Source: Bacteroidota bacterium
Lineage (GTDB): Bacteria; Bacteroidota; Bacteroidia; Bacteroidales; JABHKC01
Length of the DNA stretch: 64,000 bases
Direction: 5' to 3'
NCBI GenBank assembly: GCA_018692315.1
Contig: JABHKC010000028.1
Coordinates: forward strand, 1 to 64,000
Shown one piece after another: positions 9,059 through 18,145 of the stretch. The notes under the pieces are model-generated. The model was not told the origin of the DNA and ran no database searches. It worked only from the letters and a program-made list of their open reading frames with translations. Position 1 is the stretch's first letter, and each line of letters starts with the position of its first letter. Made by a program: the position numbers and the translations under genes.

Positions 9059-10765
9059 CTATCCTAAACTCTCAAGTTCACTTTTTACAAATTCCATAAG
9101 CTCTCTCACATATTCGGCCGAAAAATCGAATCTTATTCCAGCAGTTTCATATATTTCAGGGATAGTTTTTGTATATCCTAATTTTAAGGCTTCTTGATAT
9201 TTGTCTAATGCAAGCTTCGGATTTTTTTTGAAATTTCGCCAAATGGCAATCGCGCCAAGCTGTGAAATTGCATATTCGATATAGTAAAATGGCACCTCGA
9301 AAATGTGCAATTGTTTCTGCCAAAGATTCGACTGGAAGTTTTCATACCCATCGTATGAAATTTCAGTTCCGGCAAATTCTTTGAAAATTCTAGTCCAATT
9401 TTCTTCTCTTTCTTCGAAGCTATGATTTGGATTTTGATAAAGCCAAGATTGAAATTTATCGACAGTAGCTACCCATGGCAAGACTGAGATAATTCCTTCC
9501 AATTGGGTACGTTTAGCTCTTTTCAAATCTTCGTGAGAGTCGAAAAAATGATGCCAAAATTCCATAGAAATCAGCTCCATCGACATTGAAGCCAATTCGG
9601 CAACTTCTGATGGCAAAGATTTATAATCGACAAGTTCCAGATTTTTTGTTAAAAATGAATGAATTGCATGTCCTCCTTCGTGAACCATAGTTTCAAGGTC
9701 GCGAATGTTTCCGGTAGCATTCATAAAAATGAAAGGGATATTGCTTTCATATAAAGGATAATTGAAACCGCCTGGAGCTTTTCCTTTTCGTGCCTCCAAA
9801 TCTAAAAACCGATTTTCTTTCATTATTCGGATGTATTCACCAAATTTTTGGTTTATTTCGGAAAAACAATTAATGGTTTTGTCTATTAGTTCATTGCTAT
9901 TTTCGAAAGGCTTTAAAGCTGGTTGAAGATTGACATCAACATCCAAGTCATACGGACGAAGTTTATCAAGTTGTAAAGTTTCTTTACGTTTTTTGTGCAA
10001 AGAATTTATTATTGGAACCACCTCTTTTGCAATAGATTTATGAAAATTCAGACAATCGTCAATCGAATAATCAAATCTTCCTAATTCAGCAAATTTATAA
10101 TTTACATAATCAGAGAAATCTGAATTTTTTGCAATTGTTTGCCTTTTATTTATCAAACGAGACAGTAATTTATTAAGGTTTTCAGAGTCTTGCAATCTTC
10201 TATTGTTTATCAATTCGTACACCTTACTACGAATTTTTCTATCGACATTTTTCAAAAAGTTAGCAGCTTTGTGCAAAGTCATTTCTTCGTCATCGTATTC
10301 AATTGTCATTTTCGAAGCAATTACCCCGTATTCTTGCTCCTCTTCTTGCATTTTTGCTATTACCGGAATATTTTCTTTTCTGAAAATTTCCTGTTTCTTC
10401 TGAATTGCTCTTATCAGAATTTTATGTTTTTTTTCTTTTAAAGAATTTTCTGGAGACGATTCTAAAAATTTAATGTCGAGCACATTAGACCATTCCGAAA
10501 CTTTTGGTTCAATTTCTGAAATAAAAAACTTGAACGAATCGGAAAGCTCTTCTTTTGTGGTATCGCAATTCATTTTTATATATCTCCAGGCAAGGTCTTC
10601 TTCGAGAACAGCATCTAATTCGCTACGATTTGCTAACCATTTTTCGATACTATTTTTACTATCAATTTTTCTTTCTTTTAAATCTAAAAAGTATGGTTCT
10701 AATTTATCCCATGAATCAATAATTAGATTTTTTGAAATGAAGATTCGATTCTTTTTGTTTGTCAT
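9059..10765 (-). CDS. M3 family oligoendopeptidase (PepF-like)
   Basis: The 568-residue protein has the zinc-binding HEGGH motif (first His at 362) within VHEGGHAIHSF, and downstream glutamates in LPSEVAELASMSMELI. These match the M3B oligoendopeptidase F group, and the length fits (about 560-600). The enzyme degrades short peptides in the cytoplasm; no signal peptide is seen. It converges with the rhomboid gene (12 bp between stops). No evident partner gene is nearby. Confidence 0.88.
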   Translation of the reverse strand: MTNKKNRIFISKNLIIDSWDKLEPYFLDLKERKIDSKNSIEKWLANRSELDAVLEEDLAWRYIKMNCDTTKEELSDSFKFFISEIEPKVSEWSNVLDIKFLESSPENSLKEKKHKILIRAIQKKQEIFRKENIPVIAKMQEEEQEYGVIASKMTIEYDDEEMTLHKAANFLKNVDRKIRSKVYELINNRRLQDSENLNKLLSRLINKRQTIAKNSDFSDYVNYKFAELGRFDYSIDDCLNFHKSIAKEVVPIINSLHKKRKETLQLDKLRPYDLDVDVNLQPALKPFENSNELIDKTINCFSEINQKFGEYIRIMKENRFLDLEARKGKAPGGFNYPLYESNIPFIFMNATGNIRDLETMVHEGGHAIHSFLTKNLELVDYKSLPSEVAELASMSMELISMEFWHHFFDSHEDLKRAKRTQLEGIISVLPWVATVDKFQSWLYQNPNHSFEEREENWTRIFKEFAGTEISYDGYENFQSNLWQKQLHIFEVPFYYIEYAISQLGAIAIWRNFKKNPKLALDKYQEALKLGYTKTIPEIYETAGIRFDFSAEYVRELMEFVKSELESLG

Positions 10766-10880
10766 GTTTTTGTTTATTTTATAAACCTACTTGAAGCAAA
10801 AGTTTCAGGATTTTTGCAATTATTGATATTTTCGTATCAGAAAATACTTATAAGATATTGAAAAAAAAGATAAAAAACTG

Positions 10881-11543
10881 CTATTCGAAATTTGCAATCA
10901 CAGTTTTATTCCCACTAACTTTTTGTCCTATTTCGACTTTTATTTTTGCATCTTCCGGAAGAAAAATATCTACTCTGGAACCAAATTTTATTAGCCCGAA
11001 CAGATCGCCTTGAATTGCTTTCTGATTTTCTTTAGTAAAGCAAACAATACGGCGTGCAACTGTGCCAGCTATTTGGCGGAACAAAACTTCTTTACCTGAA
11101 TTATTCTCAACAACAACGGTGTTTCTTTCGTTCAGTATTGAAGATTTAGGATGCCATGCCAGTAAATATTTTCCTTTGTGATATTTGCAATATTTCACAA
11201 TTCCACTTATCGGAAACCAATTTATATGAACATTCAAGGGAGACATAAAAATAGAAACTTGTACTCTTTTTTCTTTGAAATATTCAGGCTCGTCGGTTTT
11301 TTCTATTACAACAATTTTACCATCGGCGGGTGCTGTTACTAGATTGTCGTTGGCTTCGATTTTTCTATCAGGAACTCTGAAAAAATAGATACAGAAAAAA
11401 TAGAAAATTGCTGAAATAACAGTAATGATAATGGGTACAACAATTATCTCGTTAGGCACAAAATAAAATAACAGCAAATCAATTATAGAAATTATTATGA
11501 AAAAAATTAGCAAAATATTGTAGCCTTCTTTATGTATTTTCAT
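10881..11543 (-). CDS. psd: Phosphatidylserine decarboxylase family protein
   Basis: The 220-residue protein has two N-terminal membrane segments and the self-cleavage site FGSR (Gly188-Ser189), where the Ser becomes the pyruvoyl group. VHINWFPISG is also typical. It is the short form of the enzyme, which makes phosphatidylethanolamine from phosphatidylserine at the inner membrane. It lies 40 bp downstream of cdsA, whose product CDP-diacylglycerol feeds the same pathway. It is the last gene of the rsfS-ftsH-LUD-DUF2007-cdsA-psd run. Confidence 0.9.
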   Translation of the reverse strand: MKIHKEGYNILLIFFIIISIIDLLLFYFVPNEIIVVPIIITVISAIFYFFCIYFFRVPDRKIEANDNLVTAPADGKIVVIEKTDEPEYFKEKRVQVSIFMSPLNVHINWFPISGIVKYCKYHKGKYLLAWHPKSSILNERNTVVVENNSGKEVLFRQIAGTVARRIVCFTKENQKAIQGDLFGLIKFGSRVDIFLPEDAKIKVEIGQKVSGNKTVIANFE

Positions 11544-11583
11544 TTATCTATTTTTTAGAAACTCGCAGATAAAATAAGTTATT

Positions 11584-12429
11584 TCAAATATCAATTCTAA
11601 CAATCTGCAAATAAGCAAAAATTATTGGAACTGAAAGAAAAATACCATCGAATCTGTCCAATATTCCTCCATGACCAGGTAAAATATTGCCAGAATCTTT
11701 AATGTTTAGTTCCCTTTTTAGCAGGGATTCTACCAAATCTCCAAATGTGCCAAAAACTATAATTATTGCAGAAATTATTAACCAATCGAATAATCTTAAT
11801 TCAGTAAAAAAAACCGAAATCACGTTAGCTGCAGAAATGGCAACTATGCTACCTCCAATAAATCCTTCCCACGATTTTTTTGGCGATATTCGCTCAAACA
11901 ACCTGTGTTTTCCAAAACTTACGCCAAAAACATAAGCTCCAGAATCATATATCCATAAAATAATGAAGAATCCTACAAGAATATTTGGTGTATGCACTAT
12001 TTCTTGGCCATTGAAATTTGCAACTAAATAATTGAGAATAGCAAATGGTATTCCTATGAAAACAGGTGCAAGAAAAGTGTAGGCAATATTTAGAAAGGGC
12101 TGCTTCTGTTTGCGATACAGTTCAAAAATAAATATGCTTGTTATTATTGGAAAAAGGAGAAGAAATATAGTGGAATTTTCAAAAAAGCGAAAAGCAAACA
12201 AAAAGTTTATTGTAAAAATCGAGATACTAAGAATTGTTCCAATTGTTGTTTGGGGATAAATCTTTTGTTTTTTTAACAATTGATAAAATTCTACAGTTCC
12301 TAAAATAGTGAATAGTAAGAAAAGAAAACCAAAGCTAAACCCGTTGGTATGGCTGCTAAACAAAATACTGCCAATAACGAGAGAAATGAAAATCAATCCC
12401 GTAATTGATCGTAGGACAATATCTTTCAA
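11584..12429 (-). CDS. cdsA: Phosphatidate cytidylyltransferase
   Basis: This 281-residue polytopic membrane protein carries the CDP-diacylglycerol synthase signature near its C-terminus: SPKKSWEGFIGG, GDLVESLLKR, and KDSGNILPGHGGILDRFD. It makes CDP-diacylglycerol from phosphatidic acid and CTP, the branch point of phospholipid synthesis. It begins 2 bp after the DUF2007 gene ends and is followed by psd, so the lipid genes are in one transcript. Confidence 0.95.
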   Translation of the reverse strand: MKDIVLRSITGLIFISLVIGSILFSSHTNGFSFGFLFLLFTILGTVEFYQLLKKQKIYPQTTIGTILSISIFTINFLFAFRFFENSTIFLLLFPIITSIFIFELYRKQKQPFLNIAYTFLAPVFIGIPFAILNYLVANFNGQEIVHTPNILVGFFIILWIYDSGAYVFGVSFGKHRLFERISPKKSWEGFIGGSIVAISAANVISVFFTELRLFDWLIISAIIIVFGTFGDLVESLLKRELNIKDSGNILPGHGGILDRFDGIFLSVPIIFAYLQIVRIDI

Positions 12430-12431
12430 AG

Positions 12432-12632
12432 CTAAAATTCTTTTATTATAGATTTCGCTTTTTTCTCGTCCTTTTTGTCCACATATACTTCAAGTTCGCC
12501 TATAGTTGGTATCAATGAGTCTTTTTTGTTGAGTAATTTCGAATCTATATTATTGTCAATCAGCAAATTTCGAATTATTATTGCTTGATAATTTTTGTTA
12601 GTTGAATAAACCAGTTTTAAATCTTTTTCCAT
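12432..12632 (-). CDS. DUF2007 small protein
   Basis: This 66-residue protein has the DUF2007 pattern: an N-terminal strand, a helix around YQAIIIRNLLIDNNIDS, then a central IGELEVYV and a final charged helix. The family is described only as putative signal-transducing and has no firm function. It lies between the LUD gene (11 bp) and cdsA (2 bp), clearly within the operon. Confidence 0.8.
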   Translation of the reverse strand: MEKDLKLVYSTNKNYQAIIIRNLLIDNNIDSKLLNKKDSLIPTIGELEVYVDKKDEKKAKSIIKEF

Positions 12633-12643
12633 TCTATGTTTTT

Positions 12644-13270
12644 TTAATTTAGCAGAAAAACAATAAATTCTTTTGGACCATGTGCCCCTAATATCAATGT
12701 TTTTTCAATGTCTGCGGTTCTACTTGGTCCTGTGATAATTGAAATCATCGAAGGTACGACATTTTTATATTTATTCATAATATTTTCGTAGGCTTCTGAA
12801 ATTTCAAAAACTAATTGCGATTTTCGTGCAATTACAATATGAATTGGAGGAAAAACATTAAGTTTTCTTCCAGCAGTTTGCTTTGAAGAAACCATCACAC
12901 TTCCGGTACGGGCAATGAGATATTCGCAGGAAGTAATTGCAGAATCTATGTGCAGAAAAGAGTCCTTGTCTGAAGAGTAATTAATATTCGACTTGTCTAT
13001 GCAGTACTGTATTTCAGGGTCAATGCAAAATATATTATTGAGAGATTTAGATTTTATAAAATCCTCAATTTCTTTTACTAGATGGTTTTCGTTTTCGCAC
13101 AAAAAAAATTGTCCATCAACATTCTTTAGCTCATTCTCGAAAATCGTCAATGCTGAAACTTCACTTTCGTGATAAATCGGGCTTTCGAAATCTGTTGTAG
13201 GAATTATGCCTTTTTCTCTTTTTTCAAGAGTGTTACTTATTTTAGATAATATTTGTTGTTTTGAGTTCAA
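12644..13270 (-). CDS. LUD domain protein (LutC/YkgG-like)
   Basis: The 208-residue protein has the LUD-domain features ARTGSVMV and GPSRTADIEKTLILGAHGP. In LutC-type proteins this domain takes part in lactate oxidation. Here no LutA or LutB lies nearby and the gene sits between ftsH and cdsA, as in many Bacteroidota, so a lactate role should not be assumed. It starts 30 bp after the ftsH stop. Confidence 0.85.
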   Translation of the reverse strand: MNSKQQILSKISNTLEKREKGIIPTTDFESPIYHESEVSALTIFENELKNVDGQFFLCENENHLVKEIEDFIKSKSLNNIFCIDPEIQYCIDKSNINYSSDKDSFLHIDSAITSCEYLIARTGSVMVSSKQTAGRKLNVFPPIHIVIARKSQLVFEISEAYENIMNKYKNVVPSMISIITGPSRTADIEKTLILGAHGPKEFIVFLLN

Positions 13271-13300
13271 ATTGAAAGAATTTTAAAATATCAGCAAGGG

Positions 13301-15589
13301 TTATTTCTTTTTATTTTTTTCCATATCTTCCATCATTTTCTTCATTTTTTTCTCAATTCGCTGTTTTAGTTTATCGAGGGCTGTCAAATTTTCGGGATTA
13401 GGAATATCTTCTTTCGCTTCTTCAATTTCCTTTTTTTCTTCAATTTCTTTTTCTTCGGATTTTTTTTCTTCGGATTTTTTGCTTTCTGTTAATTTTTCTT
13501 CTTCTAATTTTTTCGAAAGTTTTTCTTTTCGTATTTTATTGAGTTCTTCAATTTCCTCTAATCGTGTTTGCCCGAACTCTCGTTTTCCGAATATTTTTTC
13601 AAGATCATCGCTATAAATAACTTCCTGGTCTATCAAAAGTTTTGCAAGTTGTTCAAGGCCATCTCTATTTTTAGATAATAGGTCTAATGCTCGCTGATAG
13701 CTTGTTTCAATCAAATCATTTACTTCTGTATCAATAATTTCTGCTGTTTTTTCGCTATACGGCTTGTTAAAGGAATACTCGTTTTGTCCACTTGAATCGT
13801 AGAAGCATATATTTCCAACTTTTTTACTCATCCCAAAATATGAAACCATGGCATAGGCTTGTTTCGTAACTTTTTCGAGGTCGTTAAGAGCACCGGTAGA
13901 GATTTTTCCAAAAATTATTTGCTCTGCTGCTCGTCCGCCAAGGGTAGAACATATTTCATCCAATATTTGTTCGGTAGTAGTAATTTGTCTCTCTTCTGGT
14001 AAATACCATGCAGCACCGAGGGCTTTTCCTCTTGGAACAATTGTGATTTTAACCAGCGGATTTGAGTACTCTAACAGCCAACTAATTGTTGCGTGTCCTG
14101 CTTCGTGATATGCTATGGTTTTTTTCTCGCTCTGTGTAATTACTTTATTTTTCTTTTCCAAGCCACCAATAATTCTATCTATTGCATCAAGGAAATCTTG
14201 TTTGCCAACTTCTTTTCTATTTTTACGGGCAGCTATCAATGCAGATTCGTTACAAACATTTGCAATATCAGCACCTGAAAATCCAGGGGTTTGTTTTGCA
14301 AAAAAGTCTAAATTCAATTCTTTAGAAATCTTAATTGGTTTCAGATGAACTTCAAATATTTCTCTACGCTCTTGCAAATCTGGAAGTTCAACATGAATTT
14401 GCCTGTCGAATCTACCTGCTCTGATTAAAGCAGTGTCAAGAATATCAGCACGATTTGTTGCAGCCAAAATAATAACTCCGGTGTTGGAGGCAAAACCATC
14501 CATCTCGGTAAGAAGTTGGTTTAGCGTATTTTCTCTTTCGTCGTTCGAGCCAAAATTTACATTTTTACCGCGAGCTCTACCAATAGCATCAATTTCGTCA
14601 ATAAAAATAATACATGGTGCTTTTTCTTTAGCTTGCCTGAAAAGGTCTCTTACCCGAGAGGCACCAACTCCTACAAACATTTCAACAAAATCTGACCCCG
14701 ACATTGAAAAAAATGGAACATGTGCTTCTCCGGCTACAGCTTTTGCCAAAAGTGTTTTTCCTGTTCCGGGGGGTCCTACAAGTAATGCTCCTTTCGGAAT
14801 TTTCCCACCTAAATCAGTATATTTCTTTGGATTTTTTAAGAAATCTACTATTTCCTTTATTTCAATTTTTGCCTCTTCTAATCCGGCTACATCTTTAAAA
14901 TCAACTTTAACTGTAGAATTCTTATCGAATAGTTGAGCTTTAGATTTTCCTACATTGAAAATACCTCCACCGGGACCAGCTCCACCACTCATTCGGCGAA
15001 TAGCAAAAAGCCAAATCCCAACAAAAATTAAAACAGGGAAAAGCCAGCCAATTATTTCTCCAAAAAAATCGGTTCGGTTTTCGTATTTTAATGATACTTT
15101 ATATTGTGCAGGAGTATTTTTTTGTATTTCGTTAAACTGATTTTCGAAAACTTCTACGGAGCCAATTGTAAAGTAAAAATGTGGACCATTTGCCATATTT
15201 GTTTGCATTTCATTTCCGGTTAATTCTATATATTTCCCGGAATTGGCTATTTCAGGATGCAAGAAAATTTCTACTTTTTCGCGATTTACAACTATGATTT
15301 CTTTTACATCATTATCTTTAAGAAGTTCGTTCTCAAACCTATGTCGAGTAATTTCAACAGCTTTACTTCCTAAATTTACAAACTGAAGAATTAGAAAAGC
15401 AAGGGCTATTATTCCATAAATCCAATAGGTATTGAATTTTTTTTGTCCATTATTTTTACCACTATTTTGCAGAAAACCAGTGGGTTTATTTCTATTTTTG
15501 CCACTCTGATTTTGTGTGTTTTTATCTCTACTCTCCTCTTTTTTATCGTTCTCGTTTTTTTCGGCTATATTTTTATTCTCGTCTGTCAT
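13301..15589 (-). CDS. ftsH: ATP-dependent zinc metalloprotease FtsH
   Basis: The protein is about 762 residues from the ATG at 15589. An AGGAAAT-like ribosome site lies just upstream and favours it over an in-frame ATG at 15628. A charged N-terminal tail precedes two membrane segments with a periplasmic domain between them. The AAA module has GPPGTGKT, an IDEIDAIG Walker B and the second region of homology ([21 protein letters not shown]). The zinc site is HEAGH (first His at 495). A long Glu/Lys-rich tail (about the last 80 residues) looks coiled-coil and is longer than in E. coli. The hexamer degrades membrane and short-lived proteins. It follows rsfS. Confidence 0.97.
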   Translation of the reverse strand: MTDENKNIAEKNENDKKEESRDKNTQNQSGKNRNKPTGFLQNSGKNNGQKKFNTYWIYGIIALAFLILQFVNLGSKAVEITRHRFENELLKDNDVKEIIVVNREKVEIFLHPEIANSGKYIELTGNEMQTNMANGPHFYFTIGSVEVFENQFNEIQKNTPAQYKVSLKYENRTDFFGEIIGWLFPVLIFVGIWLFAIRRMSGGAGPGGGIFNVGKSKAQLFDKNSTVKVDFKDVAGLEEAKIEIKEIVDFLKNPKKYTDLGGKIPKGALLVGPPGTGKTLLAKAVAGEAHVPFFSMSGSDFVEMFVGVGASRVRDLFRQAKEKAPCIIFIDEIDAIGRARGKNVNFGSNDERENTLNQLLTEMDGFASNTGVIILAATNRADILDTALIRAGRFDRQIHVELPDLQERREIFEVHLKPIKISKELNLDFFAKQTPGFSGADIANVCNESALIAARKNRKEVGKQDFLDAIDRIIGGLEKKNKVITQSEKKTIAYHEAGHATISWLLEYSNPLVKITIVPRGKALGAAWYLPEERQITTTEQILDEICSTLGGRAAEQIIFGKISTGALNDLEKVTKQAYAMVSYFGMSKKVGNICFYDSSGQNEYSFNKPYSEKTAEIIDTEVNDLIETSYQRALDLLSKNRDGLEQLAKLLIDQEVIYSDDLEKIFGKREFGQTRLEEIEELNKIRKEKLSKKLEEEKLTESKKSEEKKSEEKEIEEKKEIEEAKEDIPNPENLTALDKLKQRIEKKMKKMMEDMEKNKKK

Positions 15590-15666
15590 TTTTATTTCCT
15601 GTACAATGATTTTGGGTTTATTATTCAAAATATATCTTACTGGTAGTATGTTAGATTTATTACTTT

Positions 15667-16020
15667 TTAGCTTTCAATTTTAATAACTTCTGCATCTGCC
15701 CATAAATCTTCCAATTTGTAATAGTCGCGATATTCTTTTTGAAATATATGAACTACAACATTAGCATAATCAATCAAAATCCATTGGGCGTTTTCGAGTC
15801 CTTCTTTGTGCCAGGCTTTTTCACCTATAGTTTCTTTCACTGTTTTTTCTACTGAATTGGCAATAGCATAAACTTGCGTGTTCGATTCTCCATGACAAAT
15901 AATAAAACTTTCGCATACTGGATCGGTCAGTTTCGACAAATTTAAATTGACAATATTGATTCCTTTAATTTTTCTAACACCATCTATTATGGCTTCTACA
16001 AGCGGTTTCGTATTATTCAC
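15667..16020 (-). CDS. rsfS: Ribosome silencing factor RsfS
   Basis: This 117-residue protein has the RsfS pattern: CESFIICHGESNTQVYAIA and a C-terminal WILIDYANVVVHIF. RsfS binds ribosomal protein L14 and blocks subunit joining when nutrients fall. It is the first gene of the operon leading into ftsH and has an excellent -7 box upstream. Confidence 0.93.
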   Translation of the reverse strand: MNNTKPLVEAIIDGVRKIKGINIVNLNLSKLTDPVCESFIICHGESNTQVYAIANSVEKTVKETIGEKAWHKEGLENAQWILIDYANVVVHIFQKEYRDYYKLEDLWADAEVIKIES

Positions 16021-16044
16021 AATTTTTATTTTCTATTTAAAGTG

Positions 16045-16052
16045 CAAAGGTA
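16045..16052 (-). promoter_or_regulatory. Bacteroidota -7 box for the rsfS-ftsH operon
   Basis: On the minus strand this reads TACCTTTG followed by C, a full match to TAnnTTTGC, 24 bases upstream of the rsfS start. Confidence 0.55.
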
Positions 16053-16108
16053 AAGGTTTTGATTGATTATTTTTGGTTGAATGTTTTTGATTGGATGTTT
16101 TTGATTGA
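16053..16108. repeat. Four tandem copies of a 14-bp unit
   Basis: Four adjacent 14-mers of the type ATGTTTTTGATTGA (16053, 16067, 16081, 16095) fill the gap between the murI stop and the rsfS -7 box. The last two differ at one base and the first two at several. Confidence 0.6.
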
Positions 16109-16110
16109 AT

Positions 16111-16923
16111 TTATTTCCAGAAATTAAGTTTTGATAGGATTACTTCGCCATCGAAAAACATTTCTGCAATTTTTTTAAAATATAATGTATAATCTGAGAC
16201 ATAGAATTTATGTTGCGGATTTTGTAAGCTATTCAGTAAGTTTTTTGCTATCAATAAATCTTGCAAATATCTTGCAACTACATTTGCCGAATCGATAACT
16301 TCTACATTAAAATTAAAGAATTTCCTAATTTGATTTCTGATAATTGGGTAATGTGTACAGCCCAATATTAATGAGTCAATATTATTAAATTTCTCGAATG
16401 ATAAATACGAACGGATTATTGCATTTGAAATATCATCGAAAATAAATCCTTCTTCTATCATTGGGGCAAACAAAGGGGTTGATAGTGGAACTAATTCTAT
16501 ATCACTGTTTTGCGATTTAATATTTCGTTGATATGTCCCACTGTCGATGGTACTTTTGGTTCCGATAACACCAATTTTTGAAAGTTGCTTGTTTTGCAAA
16601 ACAAAATCAATTACAGGATCAATTACATTAATTACAATTGCTCTGTCTCCAACCAATTCTTTTACTGTCAAATAGGCATTTGAGGAAGCAGAATTACAAG
16701 CAATTACAATAATTTTACAATTTTGTTCGAGTAAAAATTCCGTGATTTTTTTTGAATAATATTTTATTGAATCGGAAGATTTGTCGCCGTAAGGAAGATG
16801 GGCTGTATCGCCAAAATAGATCATCTTTTCGCTTGGCAACAAATTTTTGATAGCAGAAGCAACTGTAAGTCCGCCAACTCCAGAATCGAAAATTCCTATT
16901 GCTTGCTTTGCTTTTGAGTTCAT
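16111..16923 (-). CDS. murI: Glutamate racemase
   Basis: The 270-residue protein has both catalytic cysteine motifs (IACNSASSNAY and LILGCTHYP) and the N-terminal FDSGVGGLTVA. It makes D-glutamate for peptidoglycan. It follows the ompH genes as in many Bacteroidota, but a terminator-like hairpin separates it from the upstream ompH, so it may be expressed partly on its own. Confidence 0.95.
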   Translation of the reverse strand: MNSKAKQAIGIFDSGVGGLTVASAIKNLLPSEKMIYFGDTAHLPYGDKSSDSIKYYSKKITEFLLEQNCKIIVIACNSASSNAYLTVKELVGDRAIVINVIDPVIDFVLQNKQLSKIGVIGTKSTIDSGTYQRNIKSQNSDIELVPLSTPLFAPMIEEGFIFDDISNAIIRSYLSFEKFNNIDSLILGCTHYPIIRNQIRKFFNFNVEVIDSANVVARYLQDLLIAKNLLNSLQNPQHKFYVSDYTLYFKKIAEMFFDGEVILSKLNFWK

Positions 16924-16936
16924 TTTATTAAATTAA

Positions 16937-16968
16937 AAAGACCATCCTGAAAACTCAAGATGGTCTTT
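16937..16968 (-). terminator. Hairpin terminator between ompH and murI
   Basis: A perfect 10-bp stem (GATGGTCTTT with its complement) closes a 12-nt loop. On the minus strand it is followed by a T-rich run. It lies 19 bp after the second ompH and just before the murI start. Confidence 0.65.
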
Positions 16969-16986
16969 CTGATTGATCAAATATAT

Positions 16987-17517
16987 TTATTCTGTTGTTG
17001 TTGTAATACCTAATTTTGTTTTTACAAGTGGCAGGACATCAATACTTTCTGGCGAAAAGTAAAGTACTACTCCGGCACTTACATCAAAAATGTATGTAAA
17101 TCCATTTTCTTTACCAACTTCTTGGATTGCATTGTTTGCTTTATCAATTACCGGTTGCCAAAGTTCGGCTTCCTTTTGTTGAATATCTTGTTGAGCTGTT
17201 TGTTGAAAATTTTGTAATCTTTCTTGTAAATCTACTATCTCTTTTTCTTTTGTTTGTCTTATCAAATCGGAATATGTATCTCTTTGTTGCATAAATAAAG
17301 CATATTTATCTTCAATTTCTTTATTCATTTCTATAAGTTGATTTTCCAATTGTGCTGTATGTTCTTGCAAAGCAGTAGTGGCTGTTTGTTTTTCGGGCAT
17401 TAGAAGTACTAGTTCCTGCGAATTGATGTGTCCGAATTTTGCATTTTTCTGTGCAAAGCTAGTAGTAATGGAACAAACAAATGCTACTACAAAAAATAAT
17501 TTTATTAGATTCTTCAT
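16987..17517 (-). CDS. OmpH/Skp-type periplasmic chaperone, second copy
   Basis: The 176-residue protein has a signal peptide ending about TSFAQ, a central long helical region rich in Gln, Glu and Lys (about 45-130), and the C-terminal YIFDVSAGVVLYFSP typical of OmpH family proteins. Skp-like trimers hold unfolded outer-membrane proteins before they reach BamA. It lies downstream of a first ompH and bamA. It has its own -7 box. Confidence 0.88.
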   Translation of the reverse strand: MKNLIKLFFVVAFVCSITTSFAQKNAKFGHINSQELVLLMPEKQTATTALQEHTAQLENQLIEMNKEIEDKYALFMQQRDTYSDLIRQTKEKEIVDLQERLQNFQQTAQQDIQQKEAELWQPVIDKANNAIQEVGKENGFTYIFDVSAGVVLYFSPESIDVLPLVKTKLGITTTTE

Positions 17518-17543
17518 AATTGTTATTAATATTAATTTGGTGG

Positions 17544-17551
17544 CAAAGATA
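17544..17551 (-). promoter_or_regulatory. Bacteroidota -7 box for the second ompH
   Basis: On the minus strand this reads TATCTTTG followed by C, an exact TAnnTTTGC, 26 bases upstream of the start at 17517. Confidence 0.5.
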
Positions 17552-17560
17552 TATTATTTA

Positions 17561-18079
17561 TTAGTTTTTATACCCCATTTTTTCTAAAACATCGTCGCTT
17601 TTGTCATATTTTGGATTCGTATAAAGCATGCTTAGTCCTTTGCCTGCGGTGTCGAAAATTACGGCATAGTTTCCTTCTTCGGCAATTTCTTTAACTGCAT
17701 TGAAAATGTCGTCCTGAATTGGTTTGATTAATTCTTGACGTTTTTTGTATAATTCTCCACTTTTCCCAAAATATTTTTTTTGTAATTCTTTTGCTGCTTT
17801 TTCTTTTTTTATAATATCATCCTCACGTTTTATTTTCATTTCTTCGGTAAGAAGAACTTTTTCTGCTTGAAAATCTTTATACATTTTGTCAATTTCGGCA
17901 AAAACTTCTTCAATTTCTTTTTGCCATTCGATAGATAATTGGTTCAATTGGTCTTGAGCCGACTCATATGTTGGTACATTATTTAATATATATTCTGTAT
18001 CGACATATGCATATTTTTGAGAAAACCCAATGCTTGTGCTGAAAATTACAGTTAATAATAACAATCCTATTTTTTTCAT
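17561..18079 (-). CDS. OmpH/Skp-type periplasmic chaperone, first copy
   Basis: The 172-residue protein has a signal peptide (cleavage about IGFSQ), the start motif KYAYVDTEYIL, a long charged helical arm (about 40-125), and YAVIFDTAGKGLSMLY near the end. It is a paralogue of the downstream chaperone and directly follows bamA, the machine it would deliver clients to. Tandem ompH genes after bamA are usual in Bacteroidota. Confidence 0.9.
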   Translation of the reverse strand: MKKIGLLLLTVIFSTSIGFSQKYAYVDTEYILNNVPTYESAQDQLNQLSIEWQKEIEEVFAEIDKMYKDFQAEKVLLTEEMKIKREDDIIKKEKAAKELQKKYFGKSGELYKKRQELIKPIQDDIFNAVKEIAEEGNYAVIFDTAGKGLSMLYTNPKYDKSDDVLEKMGYKN

Positions 18080-18145
18080 TGTTCTATATTTTAAATTAAT
18101 AATTTCGCTTCATCATCAATTATTATTCCAAAAATTGATAAGTCA

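Noticed and set aside
14433-14936. Long plus-strand ORF (167 codons) opposite ftsH
   Set aside because: It is an antisense shadow of the conserved AAA region; composition follows from the codons of FtsH.
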